DNA of 23,627 nt from Sporomusaceae bacterium. GTDB taxonomy: Bacteria > Bacillota_C > Negativicutes > Sporomusales_B > UBA7701. The notes under the pieces are model-generated. The model did no database searches and was not told the origin of the DNA. It saw only the letters and a program-made list of their open reading frames with translations. Of this stretch, positions 9,095-16,510 are shown piece after piece. The stretch spans positions 3,466-27,092 of the forward strand of contig JALHDI010000085.1 of NCBI GenBank assembly GCA_022839045.1. Direction: 5' to 3'. The first letter of the stretch is position 1, and each line of letters begins with the position of its first letter. Made by a program: the position numbers and the translations under genes.

Positions 9095-9277
9095 CTATGC
9101 AGGCTGTTCCTGTCGCCGTCTTCCGCCGAAGGTGCTGTACGGACCCTTGGCGACTGTCAGATAAGGGATACTGTGGACGAAGATATTCAGCATGGCCAGC
9201 GAGTAACTGTGGACAGACCCGATGAACAAAGCGGAACGGATCAGGTTGTCCAGGTTCTTTAAATTAAAGTGCCGCAT
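9095..9277 (-). CDS. Small uncharacterised protein in the efflux operon
   Basis: This frame encodes about 60 residues from ATG 9277 (63 from GTG 9286). AGGGGTGA lies 5-6 nt before the ATG and overlaps the stop codon of the preceding small gene, which supports real, coupled translation. The protein has an amphipathic N-terminus (HFNLKNLDNLIRSALF), a moderately hydrophobic middle (YSLAMLNIFVHSIPYLTVA) and a basic tail ending GGRRRQEQPA. It has no cysteines and no recognised domain. The position between an upstream membrane protein and tolC suggests an accessory role in the pump, but this is inference from context only. Confidence 0.55.
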   Translation of the reverse strand: MRHFNLKNLDNLIRSALFIGSVHSYSLAMLNIFVHSIPYLTVAKGPYSTFGGRRRQEQPA

Positions 9278-9288
9278 CGTGCTCACCC

Positions 9289-9600
9289 CTATCGATTGTC
9301 TTGCTCTTCGGTGCTCAGGTATGTATATACCGTCTCCGCATTCTTATGTTCCGCGGACGCTAAATCACGGACTTCGGGCTCCTGGTACGCAAAAAATGTG
9401 TCGAACTCTCGCGCTAACCGATTCAGGTGATTTTCCTGCTCCTCGTCGACAAACGCGGCAACCATATCCGCGGTGTAGCTTTCAGCCAATGCGGCGGGTT
9501 CCGCCGCGTACATTATCACCGCAACCGGGGATGCCATGATCAGCATAGTAGTTATTATACTAAGCACGCCATTTAGCAGACGGCGCAGAATCCTTTTCAT
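9289..9600 (-). CDS. Small membrane-anchored protein, first gene of the efflux operon
   Basis: This frame encodes 103 residues from ATG 9600 (106 from GTG 9609). AGGAGAGGGG lies about 8 nt before the ATG. A basic start (MKRILRRLLNG) is followed by one hydrophobic segment (about residues 11-34, VLSIITTMLIMASPVAVIMYA). This could be a signal anchor or an uncleaved signal peptide. An acidic, helix-prone exterior part follows (FVDEEQENHLNRLAREFDTF). I do not recognise the family. Being first after the promoter at 9630-9663, it may be an accessory or sensory partner of the tripartite pump. Confidence 0.6.
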   Translation of the reverse strand: MKRILRRLLNGVLSIITTMLIMASPVAVIMYAAEPAALAESYTADMVAAFVDEEQENHLNRLAREFDTFFAYQEPEVRDLASAEHKNAETVYTYLSTEEQDNR

Positions 9601-9629
9601 GAGTGACACCCCTCTCCTCTTTGTAGCTG

Positions 9630-9663
9630 ATTTTACCTAGCACCCATGACAAAAGCATGACAA
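9630..9663 (-). promoter_or_regulatory. Pho-box-like promoter of the efflux operon
   Basis: On the minus strand, two TTGTCAT half-sites (starting at 9663 and 9652) are 11 bp apart. The -10 TAAAAT (9635-9630) begins 17 bp after the start of the second half-site, and no good -35 exists. This matches the geometry of PhoB-type activated promoters. It recurs at 16172, 16373 and 19033. Confidence 0.55.
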
Positions 9664-9910
9664 CCGGGTACAAGAACTCTTTGCATTAGGGCGCCTTCTT
9701 CACGCAGGCGATGAATTTCTTTCAAAATTCATACCGTGTCGGTTGCCAAATACAAAAGAAGCGGCCGTTGCCGCTTCTTGTTTTGGGTAGCGTATCCAGT
9801 AAGTTGGACCGTACCAGCAATTTACCGCGTAAATATACCATGAATATCCAATACAGTCGTAAATGCACATATAAAAGCAGCATCTGGAAATATTAGGAGG
9901 AAAGATATAA
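9664..9910. other. Intergenic region between efflux operon and hydrogenase remnant
   Basis: No gene is supported. A hairpin with a 10-bp stem, AAGAAGCGGC/GCCGCTTCTT (9756-9765 and 9770-9779), has T-rich flanks on both sides and could terminate transcription in either direction. A small inverted repeat, ATGAATTT/AAATTCAT, lies just before it. A strong ribosome binding site, AGGAGG (9895-9900), near the right end has no ATG after it. Confidence 0.5.
9756..9785. terminator. Bidirectional terminator-like hairpin
   Basis: A 10-bp stem with a CGTT loop is followed by GTTTT on the plus strand and by TTTTGTATTT on the minus strand. No gene ends immediately beside it in either direction, so it may be left over from a deleted gene or act as insulation. 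Confidence 0.5.
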
Positions 9911-9994
9911 TACTGGATTTCAGCCCTTGCTGCCGTGGCGGTTGCGGTAGTTGGCGGCAACAGAAGCCGCTTCTGGCGCACTGGAGATAAATAA
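9911..9994 (+). pseudogene. Possible C-terminal remnant of a [NiFe]-hydrogenase small subunit
   Basis: A 27-codon open stretch encodes a hydrophobic helix (WISALAAVAVAVVGG) and a basic tail (NRSRFWRTGDK), ending 14 nt before the large-subunit start. Group 1 hydrogenase small subunits usually lie directly upstream of the large subunit and end in such a membrane anchor. There is no start codon. Instead, AGGAGG at 9895-9900 is followed by AAAGATATAAT and then directly by this tail, as if most of the gene were deleted between its ribosome site and its last codons. The identification rests on position and topology, not on diagnostic cysteines. Confidence 0.4.
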
Positions 9995-10008
9995 GGGAAT
10001 GGAAATAA

Positions 10009-11418
10009 ATGACCAGAAAAATAATTTTCCCTGTTACGCGGGTTCACATTGGATTTCGCGTAGACGTCGAAGTGGAAGGCGGACGAGTTGTCGACGCCTG
10101 GATCGGCGGATCGCTATTCCGCGGTTTCGAGTTAATGATGGCGGGACGTGACCCGCGGGATGCGGCCTTGTTCTTGCAGCGTATTTGCGGTATTTGTTCA
10201 AGTGCCCATTCCGTAGCAGCCGCTATGGCGCAGCAACAGGCTTTTCACGTCGATCCCACACCCAACGGCCAGTACCTTACCAACCTGATTTTCGCCGCCG
10301 ATATCATTCAGAATCATCTGCGACACTTTTATATACTGGTGTTATGGGACTATGTTCAGGGACTAGATATGTCGCCATATACACCGAGACAAAAGGGAGA
10401 CTTCCGGTTGCCGGCAAAGGTTACTAACGAGCTTCTCAATCATGCTAAAGCCGGCATAGAAATGGCGGCTAGCGCCCATGAAATGATGGCCGTCTTAGGG
10501 GCTAAGGCGCCCCACCAGCAAACAATTATAACCACAGGTATAACGGAACAGCCGGCAATGGATAGACTGACGGCGTATCGCGGAATTCTGCGCAAGGTTG
10601 CCGAGTTTGTGGAAAAAGTTCATCTTCCCGATATAATGACGATTGCCGACTATTATAAGGATTACTACAATATTGGCGCCGGTTTCGGCAATTTGCTGTC
10701 ATATGGCATGTTCCCCGTTCCGAGAACCGATAAGCGGGCTTTTCGCGCCGGTAGCGTTACCGATCGCAGTGCCGTTGTCGGGGCTTTAGATACTGCCCGA
10801 ATCACCGAAGATGTTAAATATAGCCGATACCGGGATGATAAAGAAAGCCGCCCGCCGGCCGAGGGTATAACCATTCCGGACAGCGACAACCCGGAAGGGT
10901 ATACATGGGTAAAAGCCCCCCGTTACAAAGGACTTGCTTTTGAGAGCGGACCGCTGGCTAGGGCCTGGATAAACGGCGACTACCGGCGGGGGATATCGGT
11001 GATGGACCGACTGGTGGCCCGCGGCTTGGAACTCCTGAAAATATGTAGGCTGGCCGAGGGATGGCTTGAGGCCGTAACGCCGGGAGGTCCGTCGTTACGG
11101 CCATTTTCCCCGCCACCGCAGGGGGAAGGGGTAGGGCTGACTGATTCCATGCGGGGAGCCTTGGGACATTGGTTTAGCTATAAAGATTTTAAGGTTGCTC
11201 ATTATCAGATAGTTACGCCGACAACGTGGAATTTTTCGCCGCAGGATGCCCAGGGAGTGCGCGGACCGGCCGAGCAAGCGCTGATCGGTACGCCGGTGGC
11301 CGATCCGGAGAACCTGATCGAAGTGGGACGCGTGGTCCGTTCTTTTGATCCCTGTTTTGCTTGTGCAATCCACGCGCTGAATGTTCTAAACGCAAAATCG
11401 CCCCTTCGTCCACAATGA
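10009..11418 (+). CDS. [NiFe]-hydrogenase large subunit
   Basis: This 469-residue subunit would hold the Ni-Fe(CN)2CO centre that oxidises or makes H2. Both nickel-binding motifs are present: RICGIC with a following His (residues 58-67), and DPCFACAIH near the C-terminus (Cys449 and Cys452). A 14-residue tail follows His455 and would be removed by a maturation protease. Other family landmarks are VTRVHIGF at the start, HLRHFYILVLWD, and GALGHWFSYKD. The N-terminal motif lacks the glutamate of the common EGHLR version. Residues about 362-372 (LRPFSPPPQGE) look inserted into the usual GGP...GEGVG region. An intact small subunit, cytochrome b and protease are absent from the window, so this subunit is an orphan here and may not form an active enzyme unless partners are encoded elsewhere. 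Confidence 0.9.
   Translation: MTRKIIFPVTRVHIGFRVDVEVEGGRVVDAWIGGSLFRGFELMMAGRDPRDAALFLQRICGICSSAHSVAAAMAQQQAFHVDPTPNGQYLTNLIFAADIIQNHLRHFYILVLWDYVQGLDMSPYTPRQKGDFRLPAKVTNELLNHAKAGIEMAASAHEMMAVLGAKAPHQQTIITTGITEQPAMDRLTAYRGILRKVAEFVEKVHLPDIMTIADYYKDYYNIGAGFGNLLSYGMFPVPRTDKRAFRAGSVTDRSAVVGALDTARITEDVKYSRYRDDKESRPPAEGITIPDSDNPEGYTWVKAPRYKGLAFESGPLARAWINGDYRRGISVMDRLVARGLELLKICRLAEGWLEAVTPGGPSLRPFSPPPQGEGVGLTDSMRGALGHWFSYKDFKVAHYQIVTPTTWNFSPQDAQGVRGPAEQALIGTPVADPENLIEVGRVVRSFDPCFACAIHALNVLNAKSPLRPQ
11097..11135 (+). repeat. Palindromic insert within the hydrogenase gene
   Basis: CCATTTTCCCC and GGGGGAAGGGG flank a GC-rich centre, forming an imperfect palindrome. It is translated as SLRPFSPPPQGEG. 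It resembles the short dispersed palindromic elements that add PLPQGEG-like peptides inside coding regions in many bacteria. The reading frame is kept. Confidence 0.45.
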
Positions 11419-11430
11419 CCTCACGCCAAG

Positions 11431-11724
11431 TTAAGAAATGATCCAGCCTTTGTGATATTGGAAAATACCTAAAATCATATATAAGGGCGCCAAAACAAAA
11501 GATAACGCTGCTACAGTGATAACAAGCCAGATTGTGTAGCTCCGCCATGAAGAGGTGTATTGATAAATCAGCATGACCAATACGGGCGTGACAGTAATGC
11601 TCACAATGAAAAAAGAGGGCTTAAAGGGGAAAAGGTCTATTCCGTGGGAAGTGAATCCTAAATAACTGCCGAAAATTACATCCGCCAAGATGAAACCGCC
11701 ACTTGATAGCGAGCCAAAAAGCAC
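11431..11724 (-). pseudogene. Truncated multi-pass membrane protein (CBO0543-like)
   Basis: The 97-codon frame opens at GTG 11724, but coding similarity seems to continue upstream (QSRVKDI) to a stop, with no start codon. It contains three hydrophobic segments and the pattern PVLVMLIYQYTSSWRSYTI, then LAPLYMILGIFQYHKGW. This fits the CBO0543-type integral membrane proteins of spore-formers, which usually have 150-190 residues. Both ends are missing: the N-terminal helices, and the C-terminus, which stops about 13 nt from the convergent hydrogenase gene. I read it as a remnant; its function is unknown even for intact relatives. Confidence 0.5.
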
Positions 11725-11986
11725 TATGTCTTTAACCCTGCTTTGCTGTTAGGATAGATTTGCCAGTAATCTGCCGACTTCGTATTCATCCCTGGAGAGC
11801 ATTTTTAGTTATATACCGTCTTCTGCGTTCTATTTCCGGAGGGTAACGCCGCGGTCAAGGATTCACTACCACTTGGCCGCAGACTGTTTGGCAGCTTCCG
11901 CTTTTTCCGAAGTTGCCTTTCTTATTTTTGCTAAGAAAACCTCTGTAGTAAATACTATACTCGAATCGCAAATTAAGGAAATCGCT
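11725..11986. other. Upstream region of the germination operon
   Basis: No gene is supported. The germination frame stays open back to 11873, but that extension has no ribosome site. An AATACTA (11951-11957) about 30 nt before the gerA start resembles the sigma-G -10 (CATACTA). The matching -35 (TTGCTA at 11928-11933) is poor, so forespore control is expected from the family rather than shown here. Confidence 0.35.
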
Positions 11987-13831
11987 ATGGAAAAGAACCT
12001 TTTTACCCAGTTTTTCCGCTCCGCAAAAAAAATACTGGTTTACCAGCCGCCGCCCAACCCCAGCCGGTTCGTGCTGGCCGAAAGCCAGGATGACGAACTG
12101 GCGCCGGAAATCGACCCGACCGGCTCTTTAGCCGCATCCTTCAACCGGCTGGAAACACTGCTCCGCTACGCCCGGCGCCTGGCCGCCTTCGGCGAGGAGC
12201 TGGTCGGCATCTTGCGGCAGGGGGACTGGGAATCGCTCGCCCGGCAGTGCGGCGAACTCGCCCCCCTACTGCTGGGCTACTTCGCCGACGGGGAACGGCT
12301 GGGCCGGCAGCCGGTCAGCGCCAGCCTGGAGGAAAACCGGCGCAACATCGAACTCCTGTATGAACTGCCACTCAACCGGGACCTCGTCACCCGGAGCTTC
12401 GACATCACCGGGCGGCCGCCGGTTAAGGCCATGCTGGCTTACTTTGACGGCCTGACCGACAAGGAAGCCATCTCCCGCGCGATCCTCACGCCGCTGATGC
12501 TCGGCAGGGTCGACCTCCAGCCCCTGCCGGATAAAGATCCGCTGACCCGGCTTGGCGAGCAGTTCCTCCCCGTCGGCGGCATACTGAGGGCGGTCAATTA
12601 CGCCGCCCTCCAGGAGGGGATCAACAGCGGCGATGCGGCCTTGTTCATCGAAGGACTTGACGAAGCGGCGCTGATCGATGTGAAAGGGGTGAAACACCGC
12701 GGCGTGGAACGGCCGCTGACGGAGCAGTCGGTACGCGGCTCCCAGAACGGTTTCACCGAAGCGCTGAGCACCAACACCGCTTTGATCCGCAGCACCCTCA
12801 AGGCGAGCGACCTGGTCGCCGAGACCTTCACCGTGGGGATACGCAGCCGGACCAAGTGCGCGGTAATGTACGTCAAGTCCCTGGCCAATACCACGCTGGT
12901 GGCGGAAGTGAAGCGGCGGATCGAAGGCATCCAAACCGATTACATCGCCGATACCGGCGTCCTCGAACAATTCATCGAGGACTCCCCGCTCAACCCTTTC
13001 CCGCAGACGCTATCCACCGAACGGCCGGACCGGGTGGCCGTTCACCTGGCGGAAGGGCGGGTGGCCATCCTCCTCGACGGCTCGCCTTACGTCCTCGTCG
13101 TGCCGGTGACTCTTCTTACGCTGCTGCATTCCATCGACGATTTCAGCCTGAAATTCCCCTACGGCGGCCTCATCCGCGTAACCAGGATGCTGGGGATGTT
13201 TTTTACGATCGCCTTGCCGGCCCTCTATCTGGCCATCAGCGTCTTTCACCAGGAGGCGCTGCCCACCGACCTGCTGCTGGCCATCGTCGGCGCCCGCCAG
13301 CAGGTGCCGTTTCCCACCATCGTGGAGATATTGCTGATGGAGATATCGTTCGAACTCATCCGCGAAGGCGGCGTGCGGATTCCCGGTTTCCTCGGCCCGA
13401 CTCTCGGCATAGTGGGCGGCATCATCCTCGGCCAGGCGGCGGTCATGGCGCGCATCGTCAGCCCGGTCATGATCTTTATCGTCGCCCTGACCGGCATGGC
13501 CTCCTTCGTCATTGCCGACTACCGGCTGGCCAACTCGCTGCGGCTCACCCGCTTCGCTTTTCTCCTCGCCGGCGCATCCTTCGGTTTCGTCGGCATCGCC
13601 TGCGGCCTGCTGCTGTGGGTGGCTTCCTTGGGCACGCTGAAATCCTTCGGCGTCCCCTACCTGGCCCCAATCACCCCCAAAACCTCTTTCGGCCGGGACA
13701 TCGTCCTGCGCCACCCGGTCTTCTCCCAGGAAATGCGGCCCGATTACCTCAGTCCCCAAGACGTCAGGCGCCAGCCCCGGGTCGGCCGACCCTGGATCCA
13801 AGAGCCGCCGGAGGGAGACGAACCGAGATGA
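11987..13831 (+). CDS. gerA: Spore germination receptor subunit A (GerA family)
   Basis: This 614-residue A subunit of a Ger-type germinant receptor sits in the inner membrane of the spore. An N-terminal cytoplasmic domain (about residues 60-390) is followed by the membrane domain. The latter carries the conserved PFPTIVEILLMEISFELIREGG segment with GVRIPGFLGPTLGIVGG after it. A hydrophilic C-terminal tail follows (SPQDVRRQPRVGRPWIQEPP). ATG 11987 is preceded by AAGGA 8 nt upstream; the same frame is open for 38 further codons upstream but without a ribosome site. Its TGA overlaps the ATG of the B subunit (ATGA), so A, B and C are probably coupled. The germinant cannot be inferred. Confidence 0.95.
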   Translation: MEKNLFTQFFRSAKKILVYQPPPNPSRFVLAESQDDELAPEIDPTGSLAASFNRLETLLRYARRLAAFGEELVGILRQGDWESLARQCGELAPLLLGYFADGERLGRQPVSASLEENRRNIELLYELPLNRDLVTRSFDITGRPPVKAMLAYFDGLTDKEAISRAILTPLMLGRVDLQPLPDKDPLTRLGEQFLPVGGILRAVNYAALQEGINSGDAALFIEGLDEAALIDVKGVKHRGVERPLTEQSVRGSQNGFTEALSTNTALIRSTLKASDLVAETFTVGIRSRTKCAVMYVKSLANTTLVAEVKRRIEGIQTDYIADTGVLEQFIEDSPLNPFPQTLSTERPDRVAVHLAEGRVAILLDGSPYVLVVPVTLLTLLHSIDDFSLKFPYGGLIRVTRMLGMFFTIALPALYLAISVFHQEALPTDLLLAIVGARQQVPFPTIVEILLMEISFELIREGGVRIPGFLGPTLGIVGGIILGQAAVMARIVSPVMIFIVALTGMASFVIADYRLANSLRLTRFAFLLAGASFGFVGIACGLLLWVASLGTLKSFGVPYLAPITPKTSFGRDIVLRHPVFSQEMRPDYLSPQDVRRQPRVGRPWIQEPPEGDEPR

Positions 13832-14913
13832 GCTACCGTCCCGGCCAAGTCGGCCTCGCCGAGGGGCTGGCCCTGGTATTCATCCTCACCGTGGTCCGCA
13901 TTTTTCTCACCTCGCTGGTTTTCGTCGTTGAGCAAGCGGCCCAGTTCGGTCCCATAGCCATCATCCTGGCGGGTTTTTACACCATCGCCGCTTTTTTCCT
14001 GCTGCTCTTCGTCACCGAGCGGGTGCCCGGCGACCTTGTCGCCATCTGCCGGCAGGTGCTGGGCCGCCCGGCGGCCTGGCTCGTCACCCTGTTCTTTATT
14101 TTGTGGTTCTGGGCCAACGGCGCGCTCCTCCTCCGGCAGGTTGCCGAAAATACCCTGATTACCTCTCTGCCCGAGATGAAATTGGAACTCATCATCGCCT
14201 GGTACGCCCTGGTCATCGGCATTCTCCTCTTCATGGGGTTCGGCGCCATCGTCCGCGCCAGCTACCTGTTCACGCCCTATCTGCTGATTGCGCTCTTCCT
14301 GGTCCTGCTGCTTCTCCTTCCCTATTACAACGTCTATCGCCTGGCGCCCTGGCAGGGCGCCGGCCTGGCCGCCGGCCTGAAGGCCAGCGTCGCTTTCACC
14401 TCTTTCAATGCCTATATCATCGCCCTGATCGTGATGGCGCCCGCCTTTCAGAGCCAGCGGACCATCCGGGCGGCGGCCTTCTACGGGCTGGGAATCTCGG
14501 TCACGGTAAAGGCGGTTTATATTGCGGCCTACATCATGGTCTTCGGCACCGTGGTAGGCAGCGAAAAAACCATACCCTTTTTCGAAATGGCCCGCCTGGT
14601 CTATCTCAGCCGCTACCTGCAGCACATCGAATCGCTGTTCATCGTTCTTTGGGTCGTCATCGACACGCTGGCCATCGCCGCCAGCCTGTACCTGGCGATG
14701 TATCTCCTGACCAGGCTGCTCGGCCTTCCTACGGACAAGCCGCTGCTGCCGCTGGCGACGGTGACGACGGTCGGCGTCGCCATGCTGCCCGAGAGTTTCG
14801 CGGACGCGGTAGTGCTGGACACACTCTTCAACAGGGTATCCTCCATCGCCATCTATGTTTTCCCCGTCCTGCTCTTTCTGGCCACTCTGTATAAATCGAG
14901 GCGAAAAACATGA
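13828..14913 (+). CDS. gerB: Spore germination receptor subunit B (GerB family permease-like)
   Basis: This 361-residue integral membrane protein of the amino acid/polyamine/organocation superfamily is the subunit thought to recognise the germinant. About ten hydrophobic segments are visible, beginning GLALVFILTVVRIFLTSLVF and ending SSIAIYVFPVLLFLATLYKSRRKT. The length is normal. The start overlaps the gerA stop by four bases and its own stop overlaps gerC by four bases (ATGA at 14910-14913). GGAGGGAG lies about 12 nt upstream within gerA. Confidence 0.92.
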   Translation: MSYRPGQVGLAEGLALVFILTVVRIFLTSLVFVVEQAAQFGPIAIILAGFYTIAAFFLLLFVTERVPGDLVAICRQVLGRPAAWLVTLFFILWFWANGALLLRQVAENTLITSLPEMKLELIIAWYALVIGILLFMGFGAIVRASYLFTPYLLIALFLVLLLLLPYYNVYRLAPWQGAGLAAGLKASVAFTSFNAYIIALIVMAPAFQSQRTIRAAAFYGLGISVTVKAVYIAAYIMVFGTVVGSEKTIPFFEMARLVYLSRYLQHIESLFIVLWVVIDTLAIAASLYLAMYLLTRLLGLPTDKPLLPLATVTTVGVAMLPESFADAVVLDTLFNRVSSIAIYVFPVLLFLATLYKSRRKT

Positions 14914-16166
14914 GGATGCGGGCAACCAAGCTGCTATCCCTGCTGACCGTCGCCGCCAGCCTCATTATCAGCGGCTGTATCGGGGCCCGCGAGCCGGACG
15001 GCGTCGCCTTCGTTCTGGCGATCGGCATCGACGCGGCCGAAGACAAAAAAGTCCTGGTAAGCTACCAGATCGGCCGGCCCGCCGGCGCTTCCGACAGCGG
15101 TTCGTCCGACCGGCAGGGCCAGGCGCTCGGTTCCGAGATCGTCACGATCAAAGCCGCTTCTCTGGCCGAAGCGCGCAACCTGCTCAATGCCATCGTCGCC
15201 CCCAGCGCCAATCTCTCCCACGCCAAAATACTGGTCGTCGGCGAAGAGCTGGCCCGCCGCGGCCTGCGGGATATCCTCGCCCCCATCATGCGCTTCCGCG
15301 AGTTCCGCGGCTCGATGTTCGTCGTGGTTGCGCAGGGGTCGGCCTGCGAGTTCCTCCGGGCCAACAAGTCGAGCTTCGTCATCACTCCGGCCAAGTACTA
15401 CGAACTGATGATGGAGACTTCGGCGGAGAGCCGCTACTATTTCGGCACTCAACTGCACGACTTCTATTACCGGATGAAGAGCTTCACCGCCGTGCCCTAT
15501 GCCGGCTATGCCGCCCTTTCCGCCGGAACCGTCGGGATAAAGGGCGGCCGCAAGCTGCCGGGGACGAAAATCGAGGAACTCACGGCCGGCCAGATTGCGC
15601 GCCAGGGCGGCAATCCCCTGGAATTCGCCGGCACGGCGGTTTTCCGGGGCGATAAGATGGTCGGCGTGCTGACCAACCACGAAACCCAAGGCCTGGCCAT
15701 CCTTATCGGGGATTTCCCGTCCGGCGGTTTTTTCACCATTGAAGACCCGCTTGCGCCAGAAACCGGGGTGAACGTAAACGTGGGCCTGGAGGAAAAACCG
15801 AAGATCACAGCCAGACTGGAGAACGGGCGGGCTGTGTTCGACATCCAGGTGAAACTCCAAGGAGAGATCAGCGCCATCCCCAGCGGCATCAACTACGAAC
15901 AGGCTGAATACTGCCGGCTGCTGGAACAGCACACCGCCAACCTGTACAAGGAGGTAATCGAAAGCTATCTCCGCGTCACCCAGGAACTGAACTGCGACGC
16001 CGCCGGGCTCGGTTTCTACCTGCGGACGCGGTTCGGCACCAGGCAGGAATTTAGCGCCTTCAACTGGAACGACAGGTACCGGGAGGCCGAAGCCCGGGTA
16101 AACGTGACCGTAAAACTGCGCCGCGCCGGCCTGATGTGGCAGACTCGGCCGATTGTCGGCCAGTAG
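14910..16166 (+). CDS. gerC: Spore germination receptor subunit C (Ger(x)C lipoprotein)
   Basis: This 418-residue lipoprotein completes the receptor on the outer face of the spore inner membrane. A signal peptide ends in the lipobox LIISGC with Cys23 as the lipidation site. Family features follow: DGVAFVLAIGIDAAEDKK, ILVVGEELARRGLRDILAPIMRFREFRG, and a C-terminal domain with EVIESYLRVTQELNCDAAGLG. That last part fits Ger(x)C proteins, which usually end in a similar domain. It follows gerB with a 4-bp overlap. A separate promoter begins right after its stop, so the operon probably ends here, with the hairpin at 16279-16303 as a plausible terminator. Confidence 0.93.
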   Translation: MRMRATKLLSLLTVAASLIISGCIGAREPDGVAFVLAIGIDAAEDKKVLVSYQIGRPAGASDSGSSDRQGQALGSEIVTIKAASLAEARNLLNAIVAPSANLSHAKILVVGEELARRGLRDILAPIMRFREFRGSMFVVVAQGSACEFLRANKSSFVITPAKYYELMMETSAESRYYFGTQLHDFYYRMKSFTAVPYAGYAALSAGTVGIKGGRKLPGTKIEELTAGQIARQGGNPLEFAGTAVFRGDKMVGVLTNHETQGLAILIGDFPSGGFFTIEDPLAPETGVNVNVGLEEKPKITARLENGRAVFDIQVKLQGEISAIPSGINYEQAEYCRLLEQHTANLYKEVIESYLRVTQELNCDAAGLGFYLRTRFGTRQEFSAFNWNDRYREAEARVNVTVKLRRAGLMWQTRPIVGQ

Positions 16167-16171
16167 GAGGC

Positions 16172-16205
16172 TTATCACATTATTGTCATATTTCCATGTT
16201 ATCCT
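16172..16205 (+). promoter_or_regulatory. Pho-box-like promoter downstream of gerC
   Basis: Half-sites TTATCA (16172-16177) and TTGTCA (16183-16188) are 11 bp apart. The -10 TATCCT (16200-16205) begins 17 bp after the start of the second half-site. A stretch of about 24 bases here is nearly identical to 19037-19060, which is strong conservation for non-coding DNA. Confidence 0.55.
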
Positions 16206-16211
16206 ATCGGC

Positions 16212-16303
16212 ATAACAAAGACGGCCGGCAGGAAGTGCGCGAGAAAAAATGAGGCTCTGTTGATGGGCAAATTGGTCCCGCGGCGCTTGCCGCGATTTTT
16301 TTG
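16212..16303 (+). ncRNA. Candidate short transcript ending at a terminator
   Basis: The predicted start is about 7 nt after the -10 at 16200-16205, and a terminator lies at 16279-16303, giving a transcript of about 90 nt. It holds no convincing gene; the only ATG with a ribosome-like site upstream (AGGAAG) encodes four codons. It could be a small RNA or an attenuated leader of the downstream kinase gene. Confidence 0.3.
16279..16303 (+). terminator. Rho-independent terminator
   Basis: A 6-bp stem CGCGGC/GCCGCG with a GCTT loop is followed by ATTTTTTTG. It would end transcripts from gerABC and from the promoter at 16172. Confidence 0.75.
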
Positions 16304-16372
16304 TTCCTGTGGTCGCCTTATTTTGCATTACCGGTATTACCACTCTCCCTATGGCAGCAGTAATTCCAGAGA

Positions 16373-16406
16373 TTGTCACGTTTTTGCCGAATACTTATGT
16401 TATTAT
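16373..16406 (+). promoter_or_regulatory. Pho-box-like promoter of the histidine kinase gene
   Basis: TTGTCA (16373-16378) is followed 11 bp later by a weaker half-site TTGCCG (16384-16389). The -10 TATTAT (16401-16406) begins 17 bp after the start of the second half-site. It is the most degenerate of the four copies but keeps the geometry. Similarity to the 19033 copy continues past the -10. Confidence 0.5.
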
Positions 16407-16448
16407 GTCGGTACGATCGGTCGCCACCAGCACGGTGGTTGTACCGAC
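16407..16448 (+). promoter_or_regulatory. 5' UTR hairpin before the kinase gene
   Basis: GTCGGTAC (16407-16414) pairs perfectly with GTACCGAC (16441-16448), enclosing a second stem CCACC/GGTGG. It begins at or next to the predicted transcription start and ends about 60 nt before the start codon. It could stabilise the message or regulate it; it has no U-tract. Confidence 0.5.
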
Positions 16449-16510
16449 AATCCGTTCATAGCTAAAAATTTATGACAAAAAGGGTGGGGCGGCAGGCAGG
16501 GGAGGAATAT

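Noticed and set aside
9700..9869. Minus-strand frame rich in Cys, Trp and Tyr (MCIYDCIGYSWY)
   Set aside because: It looked like a secreted peptide, but it has no ribosome site, no promoter, and runs through the hairpin at 9756-9779.
12856..13827. Long open frame running into gerB from upstream
   Set aside because: It is a low-complexity, arginine- and proline-rich shadow of gerA; gerB starts at 13828 with an ATGA overlap.
16258..16461. Hydrophobic short frames (FLFLWSPYFALPVLPL and a following MAAVIPEIV frame)
   Set aside because: Neither has a usable start and ribosome site; the first crosses the terminator and the second crosses the kinase promoter.
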